Assembly: GCF_003336745.1 (NCBI RefSeq)
Contig: NZ_KZ851833.1
Span: 1-41,999, forward strand
Reading direction: 5' to 3'
Origin: Thermus caldifontis
GTDB lineage: Bacteria > Deinococcota > Deinococci > Deinococcales > Thermaceae
DNA length: 41,999 nucleotides
Notes under the pieces: generated by a model
Database searches by the model: none
The model's input: only the letters and a program-made list of their open reading frames with translations
What the model was told of the DNA's origin: nothing
Translations under genes and position numbers: made by a program
In this document: positions 14,668 to 26,000 of the stretch, piece by piece
Numbering within the stretch: the stretch's first letter is position 1
Layout of the letters: every line of letters begins with the position of its first letter

Positions 14668-17600
14668 TTAGGCCCTCTGCAGGGTGCCGTGCCATTCCTG
14701 AAGGCTTCTGGCCCTGGTGCCCTTTTCCCGGGCCCTCAGGATGGCCTTTAGGCTCCACCAGGCCCCCTCCAGGGTGGTGATGAAGGGAAGGCCCTTTTCC
14801 ACGGCCCGCCTCAGCTCGGGATGAGGGGTAGGGCTGATAAGGAGGTCGTAATCCTCGTGGGAGAGGGTGAAGCCGGCAGCCAAGTAGGCCCGGCGCACCT
14901 CCTCTAGCCGGGCCTGCTCCTTTTCGGGAAGCCCTTCCTCCAAGAAGCGGACCCGCCCGAAGAGGGGAAGCCTTTGGCCCGCCCCCAGCTCTGCCTTGTA
15001 GTAGGCCAGGTAGGGGTCCTCGTCCAGGCCCATGCTTTCCCCGGTGGAACGCATCTCGGGCCCCAGGACCGGGATGACCCCGGGGAACTTGAGCCAGGGG
15101 ATGACCACCTCCTTCACCGCATAGTAGGGGGGCACGGGTTCCAGGTTCCGCACCCCTAGCTCCTTGAGGCTCTTGCCCACGGCGATAAGGGCGGCCAGTT
15201 TGGCCAAGGGGATGCCGATGGCCTTGGAGACGAAGGGCACGGTGCGGCTAGCCCGGGGGTTGGCCTCGAGGATGTACACCTCCTCCCCAAGGACCGCATA
15301 CTGGACGTTCAAAAGCCCCTTAACCCCCAGGGCCAAGGCCAGGCGGCGGGTGTAGGCCTTCACCTTTTCCAAGGCGGCAGGGGAGAGGTGCACGGGGGGT
15401 AGCACCGTGGCGGAGTCTCCCGAGTGCACCCCGGCCCGCTCCACGTGCTCCATCACCCCGGCGATCATCACCTCCTCCCCGTCGCAAAGGGCGTCCACGT
15501 CCAGCTCCAAGGCGCCTTCCAGGTACCGGTCCAGGAGGATGGAGGGCTTGTCCTGAAGGGGCTCGTAGACCTCCTCCAGGTAGCGCTTGAGTTCCTCCTG
15601 GCTGTGGAGCACCCGCATGGCCCGGCCTCCCAGCACGTAGCTGGGCCGGGCCAGGAGGGGAAAGCCCACCTCCTGGGCCAAGCGGAGGGCTTCCTCGGGG
15701 GTGGCCGCCACCCGGCCCTCGGGCTGGGGGATGCCAAGCTCTCGGCAAAGGCGGTGGAACTCCTGCCGGTCCTCTGCCTTGTGGATGGCGGCGAAGGGGG
15801 TGCCGAGAAGCCGTACCCCGGCCTCCTCCAGGCCCTTGGCCAGCTTCAGGGGGGTTTGGCCGCCCAGGGTGGCGATGACCCCCAGGGGTTTCTCGTGCTC
15901 CACCAGGTTGAGGACATCCTCGAGGGTCAGGGGCTCAAAGTAGAGGCGGTCGGCGGTGTCGTAGTCGGTGGAGACCGTCTCGGGGTTGGAGTTCACCATG
16001 AGGGTCTCGTACCCCGCCTCCCGCAGGGCCCAGACCGCATGCACCGTGGCGTAGTCAAACTCCACCCCTTGGCCGATGCGGATGGGCCCCGAGCCCAGGA
16101 TCACCACCTTGGGTTTTTGCGTGGGCCAGACCTCGTCCTCCAGCTCGTAGGTGGAGTAGTGGTAGGGGGTGTAGGCCTCAAACTCTGCAGCGCAGGTATC
16201 CACGGTCTTGTAGACGGGGACCACCCCCAAGGCCTTGCGCTCGCTGCGCACCTCCCCTTCCTTTCTGCCCAAAATCTCCCCCATGCGGGCATCGGTGAGG
16301 CCTAGGCCCTTGTAGAAGCGCCAGTCCTCCCGGTCCCTGGGAGGATGGGCCTGGAGCCATGCCTCGGCCTGCACGATTTCCTGCATTTGGTAGAGAAACC
16401 AGGGGTCGATGCGGGTGGCCTGGTGGAGGTCCTCTATGGGCATGCCCCGCCGCAGGAGCTCCATGACCGCATAGATGCGGTCGGGGTTGGGGTAGAGCTT
16501 TTTCTCCAGGTCCTCCGTGCGCACCTGGGCTAGGGCCTTCACGTCCCGCTCCAGGCCCCTTAGGGCCTTCATGAGGGCCTCCTTGAAGGTGCGGCCGATG
16601 GCCATCACCTCCCCCACGGACTTCATCTGGGTGCCCAGCTGGTCCGTGAGGCCTTCCAGGGTATTGGGGAGGTCCTTGAACTTCTCAAAGGCAAAGCGGG
16701 GGATCTTGACCACCACATAGTCAATGGTGGGTTCAAAGGAGGCTGGGGTCTTGCGGGTGATGTCGTTGGGAAGCTCGTCCAGGCGGTACCCCACCGCCAA
16801 GAGGGCGGCGATCTTGGCGATGGGAAAGCCCGTGGCCTTGGAGGCCAAGGCGCTGGAGCGGGAGACCCGGGGGTTCATCTCGATGACCACCTGGCGGCCC
16901 GTTTTGGGGTCCACGGCGAACTGGATGTTGGAGCCCCCGGTGTCCACCCCGATCTCCCGGATCACCGCCTTGGCGGCGTCCCGCATCCTCTGGTACTCCA
17001 CATCGGAAAGGGTCTGGGCGGGAGCCACGGTGATGGAGTCCCCCGTGTGCACCCCCATGGGGTCCACGTTTTCGATGCTGGTGATGATGACCACGGTGTC
17101 CGCATGGTCCCGCATCACCTCCAGCTCAAACTCCTTCCAGCCCAAAACCGATTCCTCCACCAAGGCGGTGTGCACCGGGGAAAGGAGGAGGCCCCGGCCC
17201 AGGATTTCCTTTAGCTCCGCCTCGCTGTGGGCGATGCCGCCCCCGGTGCCCCCCAGGGTGAAGGAGGGGCGGACCACCACGGGATAGCCCACCTCCCGGG
17301 CGAAGTGCAGGCCCTCCTCCAGGCTACTCACCATCTGGCCCCGGGGCACCTCGAGGCCGATCTTCCGCATGGCCTTCTGGAACTCCTCCCGGTCTTCCCC
17401 CTTCTTGATGGCCTCCGCCTTGGCCCCAATAAGCTCCACCCCGTAGCGGGCGAGGATGCCTTCCTCGTGGAGGGCCATGGAGAGGTTCAAGGCGGTCTGG
17501 CCCCCCAAGGTGGGCAGGAGGGCGTCGGGGCGTTCCTGGGCGATCACCTTTTCCAGGTACTCCAGGGTCAGGGGTTCCAGGTAGGTGCGCTCGGCCAGCT

Positions 17601-17775
17601 CGGGGTCGGTCATGATGGTGGCGGGGTTGGAGTTGACCAGGATGGCCTCGTACCCCGCACCCCTTAGGGCCTTCACCGCCTGGGTGCCCGAGTAGTCAAA
17701 CTCCGCAGCCTGGCCGATGGTGATGGGCCCGGAACCGATGATGAGGATTTTCTTGAGGTCTCTTCTCGGCGGCAT
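14668..17775 (-). CDS. carB: Carbamoyl-phosphate synthase large subunit CarB
   Basis: CarB combines bicarbonate, ammonia from CarA, and two ATP to give carbamoyl phosphate for arginine and pyrimidine synthesis. The product has 1035 residues from ATG 17775. The N-half shows [21 protein letters not shown] and [20 protein letters not shown]; the C-half repeats the design ([40 protein letters not shown]), with an oligomerisation region between. The C-terminal MGS-like regulatory domain (from about residue 940) is short and looks reduced. The start [14 protein letters not shown] is selected by family alignment; the frame extends upstream without coding character. No carA is in this window. Confidence 0.96.
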   Translation of the reverse strand: MPPRRDLKKILIIGSGPITIGQAAEFDYSGTQAVKALRGAGYEAILVNSNPATIMTDPELAERTYLEPLTLEYLEKVIAQERPDALLPTLGGQTALNLSMALHEEGILARYGVELIGAKAEAIKKGEDREEFQKAMRKIGLEVPRGQMVSSLEEGLHFAREVGYPVVVRPSFTLGGTGGGIAHSEAELKEILGRGLLLSPVHTALVEESVLGWKEFELEVMRDHADTVVIITSIENVDPMGVHTGDSITVAPAQTLSDVEYQRMRDAAKAVIREIGVDTGGSNIQFAVDPKTGRQVVIEMNPRVSRSSALASKATGFPIAKIAALLAVGYRLDELPNDITRKTPASFEPTIDYVVVKIPRFAFEKFKDLPNTLEGLTDQLGTQMKSVGEVMAIGRTFKEALMKALRGLERDVKALAQVRTEDLEKKLYPNPDRIYAVMELLRRGMPIEDLHQATRIDPWFLYQMQEIVQAEAWLQAHPPRDREDWRFYKGLGLTDARMGEILGRKEGEVRSERKALGVVPVYKTVDTCAAEFEAYTPYHYSTYELEDEVWPTQKPKVVILGSGPIRIGQGVEFDYATVHAVWALREAGYETLMVNSNPETVSTDYDTADRLYFEPLTLEDVLNLVEHEKPLGVIATLGGQTPLKLAKGLEEAGVRLLGTPFAAIHKAEDRQEFHRLCRELGIPQPEGRVAATPEEALRLAQEVGFPLLARPSYVLGGRAMRVLHSQEELKRYLEEVYEPLQDKPSILLDRYLEGALELDVDALCDGEEVMIAGVMEHVERAGVHSGDSATVLPPVHLSPAALEKVKAYTRRLALALGVKGLLNVQYAVLGEEVYILEANPRASRTVPFVSKAIGIPLAKLAALIAVGKSLKELGVRNLEPVPPYYAVKEVVIPWLKFPGVIPVLGPEMRSTGESMGLDEDPYLAYYKAELGAGQRLPLFGRVRFLEEGLPEKEQARLEEVRRAYLAAGFTLSHEDYDLLISPTPHPELRRAVEKGLPFITTLEGAWWSLKAILRAREKGTRARSLQEWHGTLQRA

Positions 17776-17792
17776 CGCGTACCCAATGGGCG

Positions 17793-17821
17793 AGGATAAC
17801 ATATTTGCCCCGGGCTGTCCA
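17793..17821 (-). promoter_or_regulatory. carB promoter
   Basis: On the minus strand TGGACA (17816-17821) and TATCCT (17793-17798) are spaced by 17 bp. Transcription would begin about 10 nt before the carB ATG. An overlapping TATGTT is an alternative -10. Confidence 0.6.
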
Positions 17822-17905
17822 AGGAGGACCCCACTTCTTATGCAGAGCTTCCCGGGTTTATTGCATAACTTTGCGCATGGTCCTCGAGGCCCCGCCTTCT
17901 CCTGG

Positions 17906-17911
17906 TACAAT
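17906..17911 (+). promoter_or_regulatory. -10 element of the rhodanese-like gene
   Basis: TACAAT preceded by TGG lies 7 nt before the ATG at 17919, which places the transcript start at or near the start codon (leaderless). No good -35 is seen. Confidence 0.6.
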
Positions 17912-17918
17912 CAAGGGT

Positions 17919-18203
17919 ATGCGTAGGGTCAAACCCGAGGAGTTGCCGGCCCTTCTGGACCAGGGGGTGAAGGTGGTGGATGTCCGCCCTGCGGACAAGC
18001 GCCACACCCCCTTGCCCTTTGCGGCGGAGTGGGTTCCCTTGGAGAAGATCCAAGCAGGGGAACACCACCTGCCCCGGGTTCCCCTCCTCCTGGTGTGCGA
18101 GAAGGGGCTTATCAGCCAGGTGGCGGCCCTCTACCTGGAGGCGGAAGGGTATGAGGCCATGAGCCTGGAGGGGGGGCTTCAGGCCTTGACGGTGGGGGGT
18201 TAG
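17919..18203 (+). CDS. Rhodanese-like domain protein
   Basis: A 94-residue single rhodanese domain: VKPEELPALLDQGVKVVDVRPADK at the N-terminus, the active-site loop LLLVCEKGLISQVAALYLEAEGYE with its catalytic-position Cys, and the closing MSLEGGLQAL. Rhodanese domains carry sulfur as a persulfide on this cysteine; the acceptor is unknown. The loop is CEKGLIS, a typical six-residue rhodanese active loop. The ATG at 17919 follows a leaderless-type -10. The -35 of the tRNA-His promoter lies inside the last codons of this gene. Confidence 0.82.
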   Translation: MRRVKPEELPALLDQGVKVVDVRPADKRHTPLPFAAEWVPLEKIQAGEHHLPRVPLLLVCEKGLISQVAALYLEAEGYEAMSLEGGLQALTVGG

Positions 18204-18214
18204 GCCCTTAGAAT
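18186..18214 (+). promoter_or_regulatory. tRNA-His promoter
   Basis: TTGACG (18186-18191) and TAGAAT (18209-18214) are 17 bp apart, a near-consensus promoter. Transcription would start about 10 nt before the tRNA. The -35 is inside the 3' end of the rhodanese-like gene. Confidence 0.8.
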
Positions 18215-18231
18215 GGCGGATGCTGAGCGTG

Positions 18232-18308
18232 GTGAGCGTAGCTCAGCTGGTTAGAGCACCGGACTGTGGATCCGGGGGTCGTGGGTTCAAGTCCCATCGC
18301 TCACCCCA
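18232..18308 (+). tRNA. tRNA-His (anticodon GTG)
   Basis: A complete cloverleaf: acceptor GTGAGCG/CGCTCAC, D-arm GCTCAGCTGGTTAGAGC, anticodon stem CCGGA-CTGTGGA-TCCGG with anticodon GTG, and the T-arm GTGGGTTCAAGTCCCAT. The base before the acceptor is G (18231), opposite C73, as required for the extra G-1 of tRNA-His. The 3' CCA is encoded. Confidence 0.97.
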
Positions 18309-18338
18309 ATACCTCCACCCCGAAAGGGGTGGTATTTT
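18309..18338 (+). terminator. Intrinsic terminator after tRNA-His
   Basis: Directly after the CCA, ATACC-TCC-ACCCC, a GAAA tetraloop and GGGGT-GGTAT form a hairpin with a small bulge, followed by TTT. It lies between the two tRNA genes and would separate or attenuate them. Confidence 0.7.
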
Positions 18339-18361
18339 AAAGGGGGGCCTCGTCCTCCCAT

Positions 18362-18446
18362 GCGAGGATGGCGGAACCGGTAGACGCGCCGGACTTAGGA
18401 TCCGGTGGGGTAGCCCGTGCGGGTTCAAGTCCCGCTCCTCGCACCA
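18362..18446 (+). tRNA. tRNA-Leu (anticodon TAG)
   Basis: An 85-nt class II tRNA with acceptor GCGAGGA/TCCTCGC, anticodon stem CCGGA-CTTAGGA-TCCGG (anticodon TAG, reading CUA and other CUN codons), a long variable arm (TGGGGTAGCCCGT region), a T-arm GCGGGTTCAAGTCCCGC and encoded CCA. No clear promoter is visible between the preceding terminator and this gene. Confidence 0.97.
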
Positions 18447-18480
18447 CGCGGGCGAGGCCCCTTGTTCAGTGAGGTGAGGC

Positions 18481-19695
18481 GTGGCGGAGATCCTGGAGCG
18501 TTCCGGCTATCGGGTAAAGGTGCGGGTGGAGGTGCCTGCGGAGAAGGTGCAAGAGCGCTACCAGGCCCTCCTCAAGGATGTGGCTAAGCGGGTGCGCATC
18601 CCGGGCTTCCGCCCGGGCAAGGCGCCCTTGAAGGTGGTGGAGGCCCGGATCGGGCGGGAGGAGCTTCTTTCCGACCTCAAGGAGCGCCTGGTGGAGGAAA
18701 CCTATCCCTTGGCGGTGCAGGAGCTTGGGCTTTTGCCCGTGGCGGCCAGGGTGGTGGAGGAGGAGCTCAAGGAGGGGGAGGGTTTCCGCTACGTGGCGGA
18801 GGTGGAGAACTACCCCGAGGTCAAGCTTCCCGACTGGCGGGGCTTTGACCTTGGGGTGGCGCCGGAAGAGGTCACGGAGGAGATGGTGGAAAAGGCCCTC
18901 GAGGAGCTCCGCCACCGCTACGCTGAGCTTGTCCCCGTAGATCGGGAGGCCCAGGAGAAGGACCACGTTTTCGTGCGCACCGAGGAAGGGGCGGAGTTCC
19001 CCATCGACCTTTCCAAGGCCCTTCCCCATGTGCGGGAGGCCCTTTTGGGCAGGCGTGCGGGGGAGGTGGTCATGGTCCCCGTCTTGAACGAGCAGGGGGA
19101 GAAGGTGCGGGAGGTGCGCACCGAGATTCTGGAGGTGAAGACCCTCGAGCTCCCCGAGCTGGATGAGGAGTTCGCCAAGACCCTGGAGGTGGAAAGCCTG
19201 GAGGAGCTTAAGGAGAAGGTGCGCGAGAGCCTCAAGCGCCAGGCGGAGGCCCGGTACCAGGAGGCGCGGGAGCAGGCCTTTTTGGAGAAGTTGGCTGAGG
19301 GGCTAGAGGCGGAGATCCCCCCTTCCATGCTGGAGGCGGAGGAGCGCCATCTCCTAGAGCACCTGGCCGAGGACCTGGCCCGTCAAGGGATTCCCCTGGA
19401 GGCCTACTTCCAAGCCTTGGAGGAGAAGGGCGAGTTGGCGAAGTTGCGGGAGGAGCTGAAGCAGGAGGCCCTGAAGCGGGTGCGGCGCTCCTTGGCTAAG
19501 GAGCGCTTGGCTGAGGAGCTCAAGCCCGAGGTGAGCGAGGAGGAGTGGCAGGCCTACCTCCAGGCGGTGGCCCGGTCCTACGGCGTCTCCCTGCAGGAGC
19601 TGAAGCGGGAGTTTGGGGAGAGGGGGCTTGCCCGTTTGAGGGCGGCGTACATTCAGGATAAGGCCGTTAAGGAGGCCTTGGCCAAGCTCCTATAG
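18481..19695 (+). CDS. tig: Trigger factor, ribosome-associated chaperone
   Basis: Trigger factor docks at the ribosome exit tunnel and shields nascent chains. The 404-residue product has the ribosome-binding signature GFRPGKAP (residues 42-49) in its N-terminal domain. The middle region around residues 155-225 corresponds to the FKBP-type PPIase domain but appears shortened ([17 protein letters not shown] to [14 protein letters not shown]). A long, charged helical C-terminal arm domain follows. The start is GTG 34 nt downstream of tRNA-Leu, with GTGAGGTGAGGC as ribosome site. It may be co-transcribed with the tRNA. A hairpin at 19709-19733 follows its stop. Confidence 0.95.
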   Translation: MAEILERSGYRVKVRVEVPAEKVQERYQALLKDVAKRVRIPGFRPGKAPLKVVEARIGREELLSDLKERLVEETYPLAVQELGLLPVAARVVEEELKEGEGFRYVAEVENYPEVKLPDWRGFDLGVAPEEVTEEMVEKALEELRHRYAELVPVDREAQEKDHVFVRTEEGAEFPIDLSKALPHVREALLGRRAGEVVMVPVLNEQGEKVREVRTEILEVKTLELPELDEEFAKTLEVESLEELKEKVRESLKRQAEARYQEAREQAFLEKLAEGLEAEIPPSMLEAEERHLLEHLAEDLARQGIPLEAYFQALEEKGELAKLREELKQEALKRVRRSLAKERLAEELKPEVSEEEWQAYLQAVARSYGVSLQELKREFGERGLARLRAAYIQDKAVKEALAKLL

Positions 19696-19708
19696 GTGCG
19701 CCATGGTG

Positions 19709-19733
19709 GCCCAGGGGGGTTTTCCCCCTGGGC
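19709..19733 (+). terminator. Hairpin between tig and clpP
   Basis: GCCCAGGGGG and CCCCCTGGGC pair over 10 bp around a GTTTT loop. It has no long T-tract after it, so termination may be partial. The clpP -10 begins 8 bp downstream. Confidence 0.55.
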
Positions 19734-19740
19734 TTGCCGC

Positions 19741-19746
19741 TACAAT
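19741..19746 (+). promoter_or_regulatory. -10 element of clpP-clpX
   Basis: TACAAT is 10 nt upstream of the clpP ATG, giving a leader of only a few bases. A convincing -35 is not seen because the tig hairpin occupies that position. Confidence 0.55.
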
Positions 19747-19756
19747 GGGGACTGGT

Positions 19757-20341
19757 ATGGTCATACCCTACGTCATAGAGCAGACCGCCCGCGGCGAGCG
19801 GGTCTACGACATCTACTCCCGGCTTCTCAAGGATCGCATCATCTTCCTGGGCACCCCCATAGACTCCCAGGTGGCCAACACCATCGTGGCCCAGCTTCTT
19901 TTCCTGGATGCGCAAAACCCCAACCAGGAGATACGCCTTTACATCAACTCCCCTGGGGGCGAGGTGGATGCGGGCCTGGCCATCTACGACACCATGCAGT
20001 TCGTCAGGGCCCCGGTTTCCACCATCGTGATCGGCATGGCGGCCAGCATGGCCGCGGTGATCTTGGCCGCTGGGGAAAAGGGCCGGCGTTACGCCCTGCC
20101 CCACTCCAAGGTCATGATCCACCAGCCTTGGGGCGGGGTGCGGGGCACGGCCAGCGACATCGCCATCCAGGCCCAGGAGATCCTCAAGGCCAAGAAGCTT
20201 TTGAACGAGATCCTGGCCAAGCATACCGGCCAGCCCCTGGAAAAGGTGGAAAAGGACACCGACCGGGATTACTACCTCTCGGCCCAGGAGGCCCTGGAGT
20301 ACGGCCTCATTGACCAGGTGGTGAGCCGTGAGGAAGCCTAG
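19757..20341 (+). CDS. clpP: ATP-dependent Clp protease proteolytic subunit ClpP
   Basis: The 194-residue serine protease forms the two-ring degradation chamber that works with ClpX. The triad is in place: Ser97 in GMAASMAAV, His122 in MIHQPWGG and Asp171. The N-terminal [19 protein letters not shown], which includes the hydrophobic-pocket and gate region, starts at ATG 19757; the frame upstream lacks coding features and includes the tig-clpP hairpin. clpX starts inside its last codons (14 bp overlap), so the two are made together. Confidence 0.97.
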   Translation: MVIPYVIEQTARGERVYDIYSRLLKDRIIFLGTPIDSQVANTIVAQLLFLDAQNPNQEIRLYINSPGGEVDAGLAIYDTMQFVRAPVSTIVIGMAASMAAVILAAGEKGRRYALPHSKVMIHQPWGGVRGTASDIAIQAQEILKAKKLLNEILAKHTGQPLEKVEKDTDRDYYLSAQEALEYGLIDQVVSREEA

Positions 20342-21521
20342 GCCCTTCTGCAGTTTCTGCGGGCTACGCCCGCCGGAGACGGGGCGGCTTCTGGAGAGCC
20401 CTGTCGCTGAGGTCTACATCTGCGAGGAATGTGTGGAGCGGGCCCGGGAGCTTCTTTCAAGGGAAAAGCCGGGTCCCAAGGGGCCCAGCCGCCTGCCCAG
20501 ACCCCAGGAGATCAAGGCCCATCTGGACCAGTACGTGGTGGGGCAGGAGGCGGCCAAGAGGGCCTTGAGCGTGGCCGTCTACAATCACTACAAGCGCCTC
20601 CTTCACCCGGAGGCGGAGATCGGCAAGGCCAACATTCTCCTCATCGGCCCCACGGGCACGGGCAAGACCCTTCTGGCGGAAACCCTGGCCCGGTTTTTGG
20701 ATGTTCCCTTCGCCATCGCCGACGCCACCACCTTAACCGAGGCGGGGTACGTGGGGGAGGATGTGGAGAACGTTATCCTTCGCCTCCTGCAAAACGCCGA
20801 CTTTGACGTGGAGCGGGCGGAGATGGGCATCGTCTACATTGACGAGATCGACAAGATCGCCCGCAAGTCGGAAAACCCCTCCTTAACCCGGGATGTTTCC
20901 GGGGAAGGCGTGCAGCAGGCCCTTCTGAAGATCATCGAGGGCACCATCGCCAACGTGCCGCCCCAGGGGGGGCGCAAGCACCCGCACCAGGAGTTCATCC
21001 CCGTGAACACCAAGAACATTCTCTTCATCCTGGGCGGGGCCTTTGAGGGCCTCGAGGCCATCGTGAAGGCCCGAACCGAGCGCACCACCATCGGCTTTAC
21101 CCGCACCAAGAGCAAGGACGAGCCCCTGGAGGTCATCCCCGAGGACCTGGTGAAGTTCGGCATGATCCCGGAGTTTGTGGGCCGGGCCCCCCTCATCGTC
21201 CAGCTCCACCCCCTTACGGAAGATGACCTGGTGCGTATCCTCACCGAGCCCAAAAACGCCCTGGTGAAGCAGTACCAGGAGCTTTTGCGCATGGAGGGGA
21301 TCGAGCTCCGCTTTACCCAGGCGGCCTTGAAGGAGATCGCCCGCAGGGCCCTGAAGCGGGGCACAGGGGCCCGGGGCCTGAGGGCCATCCTGGAGAAGAC
21401 CATGGTGGACCTGATGTTTGAGGCCCCGGGGAGCGGGGTCCGGGAGCTGGTCATTGACCTCCCCCACCTGGACCAGCCCCTGAAGGCCCTGGAGGAGGCC
21501 AAGCTTCGCCAGGCTTCCTAG
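20328..21521 (+). CDS. clpX: ClpX, ATP-dependent unfoldase of the ClpXP protease
   Basis: A 397-residue AAA+ ATPase that recognises, unfolds and feeds substrates to ClpP. The N-terminal zinc-binding domain has Cys8, Cys11, Cys32 and Cys35. Walker A is GPTGTGKT (107-114), Walker [11 protein letters not shown], followed by sensor and arginine-finger regions; the ClpP-docking IGF-type loop is seen as [10 protein letters not shown], a slightly shifted version. The start is GTG within clpP. The stop shares CTAG with the converging pncB stop (4 bp overlap). Confidence 0.97.
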   Translation: MRKPRPFCSFCGLRPPETGRLLESPVAEVYICEECVERARELLSREKPGPKGPSRLPRPQEIKAHLDQYVVGQEAAKRALSVAVYNHYKRLLHPEAEIGKANILLIGPTGTGKTLLAETLARFLDVPFAIADATTLTEAGYVGEDVENVILRLLQNADFDVERAEMGIVYIDEIDKIARKSENPSLTRDVSGEGVQQALLKIIEGTIANVPPQGGRKHPHQEFIPVNTKNILFILGGAFEGLEAIVKARTERTTIGFTRTKSKDEPLEVIPEDLVKFGMIPEFVGRAPLIVQLHPLTEDDLVRILTEPKNALVKQYQELLRMEGIELRFTQAALKEIARRALKRGTGARGLRAILEKTMVDLMFEAPGSGVRELVIDLPHLDQPLKALEEAKLRQAS

Positions 21522-23041
21522 GCCTGGCCCAGCCGGGCCACCAGTTCCTCCTTCAGGGCGAAAAGCCTTTCGCTAAGGGATACGTGGTAGAGGTGGGGGT
21601 TCACCAGGCGGCGCACCCCCGGGTCCAGGCGTTCCACATCCTTGCGCCGCCTTTCTTGTAGCACTTCCAGGGGCAAGGGGGGAAAGAGGCGCCTTCCCCG
21701 GTAGGCTTCTTCCAGGAGGGGCTCGAGGGTGAAGCTTCCGGGTTGCAGGATACGGCGCTTGGTGGGGTCCGTGGGGTGGCGGAGGAGAAGGGGCCTGTCC
21801 TCCCGGACCTCCTCGTCAAAGGTGGCCAAAAGGTCGGCGGTGGCCAGGCCCCGGTGGTCGTAGACCCGAAAGACCCTCTTGTGCCCGGGATTGAGCACCT
21901 TTTCCAGGGAGTCCGAGATCTTCATGGCCGGGGCCCAGGTGCCGTTTTCCCGGATGGCCACCAGCTTGTAGACCCCTCCCAGGGCCGGGTAGCCCCAGGA
22001 AACCACCATGCGGGTCCCTACCCCGTAGACCAGACGCCTGAGGAGGCGGTCCGGGTCCACCCCGTACCGGGGGGCTTCCTCCAGGATCTGGCTTTTGATC
22101 TGCCAGATGACCAGCTCGTCCAAGTCCCCGGAGAGCACGATGAGGGTTTCCGGGAAACCCGCCTTGTCCAACTCCTTGGCCACCTGGATGGCCAGGTAGG
22201 CCAGGTCCCCAGAGTCGATGCGCACCCCCACCGGTTTGTGCCCCTTGCGCCTTAGCCTCTCAAAAACCCGGATAGCGTGGGGAAGGCCCGAGCCCAGGGT
22301 GTCCACGGTGTCCAAAAGGAGAATGGTGTCGTCGGGGAAGACCTCGGCGAAGGCCTGGAAGGCTTCCTCCTCGGAGTGGCCCAACGCCAAAAAGGCCTGG
22401 ACCATGCTGTGGGCATGGGTGCCGGAGGAGGGAAGCCCCAGGAGGTGGGAAAGGCTCACGGCGCTACTGCGGTTGGCCCCGCCGATGAGGCTGGCCCGGG
22501 TGGCGGCCTCTCCCCCTTTGGCGGGGGCGCGGCGGAGGCCGAACTCCAGCACCAGCGCCTCCCCTGCGGCTTCCCGCACCCGGCTGGCCTTGGTGGCGAT
22601 GAGGGTTTCGTAGTTGATGCGGTTTAAGAGGGCGGTTTCCAGGAGCTGGGCCTGGAGGAGAGGGCCTTCCACGCTGATGAGGGGCACCTGGGGATGGGCC
22701 ACCCGGCCTTCGGGAAGGGCCCTTAGGGTAAGCCCCGGAAAGCCTCCTATCCCCCTTAGATATTCCAGGTAATCCTTGGCGAAGAGGGGCTTGCCGCTAA
22801 GGCTCTTTAGGGTGCGGAGGGCGGCCAGCTCCTCTTCGGCAAACTGGGCGGTTTCCATCCAACTCAAGAGGGGATCCAGACCGGCGAAGACGGTGTAACC
22901 CGCCTGATGGGCCCCGTAGTCGGGGTTCTTGCGATAGAAGGCTTCAAAGAGGGCTTCCCTTTCGTGCAGGCCAAGCCGGAAGTAAACCTGGCCCATGGTG
23001 AGCTGGTAGAGGTCGGTGTAGAGGATGCCGAAGGGGTCCAT
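21518..23041 (-). CDS. pncB: Nicotinate phosphoribosyltransferase
   Basis: The enzyme salvages nicotinate to nicotinate mononucleotide for NAD synthesis. The 507-residue product has the family start [63 protein letters not shown], and the phosphate-binding region [10 protein letters not shown]. The length suits the bacterial/archaeal long form. The ATG lies right after TATGCTAGGCCC, so the message may be leaderless. It diverges from metH with only 42 bp between the two starts and converges on clpX. Confidence 0.94.
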   Translation of the reverse strand: MDPFGILYTDLYQLTMGQVYFRLGLHEREALFEAFYRKNPDYGAHQAGYTVFAGLDPLLSWMETAQFAEEELAALRTLKSLSGKPLFAKDYLEYLRGIGGFPGLTLRALPEGRVAHPQVPLISVEGPLLQAQLLETALLNRINYETLIATKASRVREAAGEALVLEFGLRRAPAKGGEAATRASLIGGANRSSAVSLSHLLGLPSSGTHAHSMVQAFLALGHSEEEAFQAFAEVFPDDTILLLDTVDTLGSGLPHAIRVFERLRRKGHKPVGVRIDSGDLAYLAIQVAKELDKAGFPETLIVLSGDLDELVIWQIKSQILEEAPRYGVDPDRLLRRLVYGVGTRMVVSWGYPALGGVYKLVAIRENGTWAPAMKISDSLEKVLNPGHKRVFRVYDHRGLATADLLATFDEEVREDRPLLLRHPTDPTKRRILQPGSFTLEPLLEEAYRGRRLFPPLPLEVLQERRRKDVERLDPGVRRLVNPHLYHVSLSERLFALKEELVARLGQA

Positions 23042-23083
23042 GGGCCTAGCATAGCTTGCTTTATTTGGCTAAACTAGCGGGAT
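23042..23083. promoter_or_regulatory. Divergent pncB-metH promoter region
   Basis: In 42 bp, the minus strand has TATGCT 6 nt before the pncB ATG, and the plus strand has TAAACT (23070-23075) 8 nt before the metH ATG. Both genes would have little or no leader. This rules out a leader riboswitch for metH. Confidence 0.55.
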
Positions 23084-26000
23084 ATGGTGGAGGTCCACAC
23101 CTGCAGTCCCGGCTGCCGTCACCACCTGGGGGGGGCGGGCTTTGGGGATGCCCCTTTGGTGCGGCTTGGTTACAACAGGGAAGCCCGGGCGCAGAAGTTC
23201 CCCTACCTTAAAGCCCTCTCGGAAAGGCCCCTGGTCTTTGACGGGGCCATGGGCACCGAGTTGCAAAAAAGGGACCTCACCCCTGAGGACTACGGGGGGG
23301 AGGCCTACTTTGGTTGCCCGGAGGTCTTGAACCGTACCCGGCCCGAGGTCATCCAGGAGATCCACCGGGCTTACCTCGAGGCGGGGGCGGAGGTGATTGA
23401 AACCAACACCTTTGGCGCTCTCCGCCATGTGCTGGCGGAGTATGGACTGGAGGGGGAGGCGGAGGAGCTGGCCTACCTGGGGGCTCGGGTCGCCAAGGAG
23501 GTGGCCGAGCCCTACGGGGCCTTCGTGGCGGGGGCCTTAGGGCCGGGCACCAAGCTTATCTCCCTGGGCCAGATCACCTGGGATGAGCTTTTTGCCGCCT
23601 ACAAGGAGGCGGTACGGGGGCTTCTAAGGGGCGGGGTGGACCTGATCCTTCTGGAAACCGCCCAGGACATCCTGCAGGTGCGGTGTGCGGTCCTGGCGGC
23701 CCGGGAGGCCATGGCCGAGGTGGGCAGGGAGGTGCCCTTGCAGGTCCAGGTGACCATGGAGGCCACGGGCACCATGCTGGTGGGCACGGACGAGCAGGCG
23801 GCCCTGGCGGCCTTGGAGAGCCTGCCCATTGATGTGGTGGGTATGAACTGCGCCACGGGCCCCGACCTCATGGACGCCAAGATCCGCTACTTTGCCGAGA
23901 ACGCCACCCGCTTCGTGAGCTGCTTGCCCAATGCGGGCCTGCCCCGGAACGAAGGGGGAAGGGTGGTCTACGACCTCACCCCAGAGGAGCTGGCCAAGTG
24001 GCACCTCAAGTTCGTGACCGAGTACGGGGTAAACGCCGTGGGTGGGTGTTGCGGCACGGGGCCGGAGCACATCCGAAAGGTGGCGGAGGCCATTAAGGGG
24101 AAGCCGGCCCCCAAGCGTCCGGAAGCCTTCCCACCCCAGGTGGCCTCCCTCTACCAGGCGGTTCCCCTGCGCCAGGAGGCCAGCCTCTTCCTGGTGGGGG
24201 AGCGCCTGAACGCCACCGGGAGCAAGCGGTTTCGGGAGATGCTCTTCGCCCGGGACCTGGAGGGGATCCTGGCCCTGGCACGAGAGCAGGTGGCGGAGGG
24301 GGCCCACGCCCTGGACCTCTCCGTGGCCTGGACGGGAAGGGATGAGCTAATGGACCTGGCCTGGCTCCTTCCCCACCTGGCCACGGCGGTCACCGTGCCC
24401 TTCATGGTGGATTCCACCTCTCCTTCGGCCATGGAGTTGGCCCTGAAGCACCTTCCGGGCCGGGTCCTTCTCAACTCCGCCAACCTCGAGGACGGCCTCT
24501 TGAAGTTTGACCAGGTGGCTTCCCTGGCCAAGGCCCACGGGGCGGCCTTGGTGGTCCTCACCATTGACGAAAGGGGCATGGCCAAAACGCAGAAGGAGAA
24601 GGTGCAGGTGGCCTTGCGCATGTACGAGCGCCTCACCGAGCACCACGGTTTCCGCCCGGAGGACCTCCTCTTCGACCTCCTCACCTTCCCCATCACCCAA
24701 GGGGACGAGGAGAGCCGCCCCTTGGCCAAGGAAACCCTGCTGGCCATGGAGGAGCTACGGGAGAGGTTTCCCGGGGTGGGCTTCATCCTGGGGGTATCCA
24801 ACGTTTCCTTTGGCCTGAAGCCCCGGGCCCGGCGGGTCCTGAACTCCATTTTCCTGGACGAAGCCCGGAAGAGGGGGCTTACCGCCGCCATTGTAGATGC
24901 GGGGAAGATCCTCCCCTTGGGCCAGATCCCCGAGGAGGCCTACGCGCTGGCCCTGGATCTCATCTATGACCGGAGGAGGGAGGGGTACGACCCGCTTCTG
25001 GCCTTTATGGCCTACTTTGAAACCCACCGGGAGGACCCTGCCCTTAAGGAGGATGCTTTCCAGGCCCTTCCCCTTTTGGAGAGGCTAAAGCGCCGGGTGG
25101 TGGAGGGGAGGAAGGGGGGCCTCGAGGGGGACCTGGACGAGGCCTTGAGGCTTGGCCATACACCCCTGGAGCTCATCAACGGCCCTCTTTTGGAAGGCAT
25201 GAGGGAGGTGGGGGAACTCTTTGGGGCGGGGAAGATGCAACTGCCTTTCGTCCTCCAGGCTGCTGAGGTGATGAAGCGGGCGGTGGCCCACCTGGAGCCC
25301 CACATGGAACGGCGGGGGGAAGGCCGGGGGAAGATGGTGCTGGCCACGGTCAAGGGGGATGTCCACGACATTGGCAAGAACCTGGTGGACATCATCCTCA
25401 CCAACAACGGCTACCAGGTGATCAACCTAGGGATCAAGGTGCCCATTGAGGAGATCCTCAAGGCGGTGGAGGAGCACAAGCCCCATGCGGTGGGGATGTC
25501 GGGGCTTTTGGTGAAGAGCACCGTGGTCATGAAGGAAAACCTGGAGTACATGCGGGATAGGGGCTATACCCTGCCGGTGATCCTAGGGGGGGCGGCCCTC
25601 ACCCGCTCCTATGTGGAGGAGCTAAAGGCCGTTTATCCCAACGTCCACTATGCGGAGGATGCCTTTGAGGGCCTTAGGCTCATGGAGGCCCTCACCAGCG
25701 GGGAGGCCACCTCGGTGCCGAGGGCGGCCAGTAAGCCCCGGGTGGAGGCACCCCAGGTGGTGCCCAGGGCCAAGCCGGTGGGGGAGGCTCCCTTTGTCCC
25801 CCGGCCTCCTTTCTTCGGGGTGCGGGTGGAGGAGAACCTGGACCTGGCCACCCTCGCCCACTACGTGAACAAGCTGGCCCTTTTCCGGGGCCAGTGGGGC
25901 TACAGCCGCAAAGGGCTTTCCCGGGAGGAATGGCAGGCCCTGGTGGAAAGGGAGGCCGAACCCGTGTTCCGAAGGCTTCTCAAGGAGGCCATGGAGGAGG

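Noticed and set aside
15424..16305. Long open frame on the plus strand opposite carB
   Set aside because: It is antisense to a well-conserved carB region, has His/Gly/Leu-rich shadow composition and no family likeness.
17861..17880. Possible ArgR-like box near TTGCATAACTTTGCGCA upstream of carB
   Set aside because: The symmetry is weak and it lies further upstream than the carB promoter; not enough to call an operator.
23042..23083. Cobalamin or SAM riboswitch before metH
   Set aside because: Only 42 bp separate the metH and pncB start codons and the -10 places the transcript start at or near the ATG; there is no room for a riboswitch.
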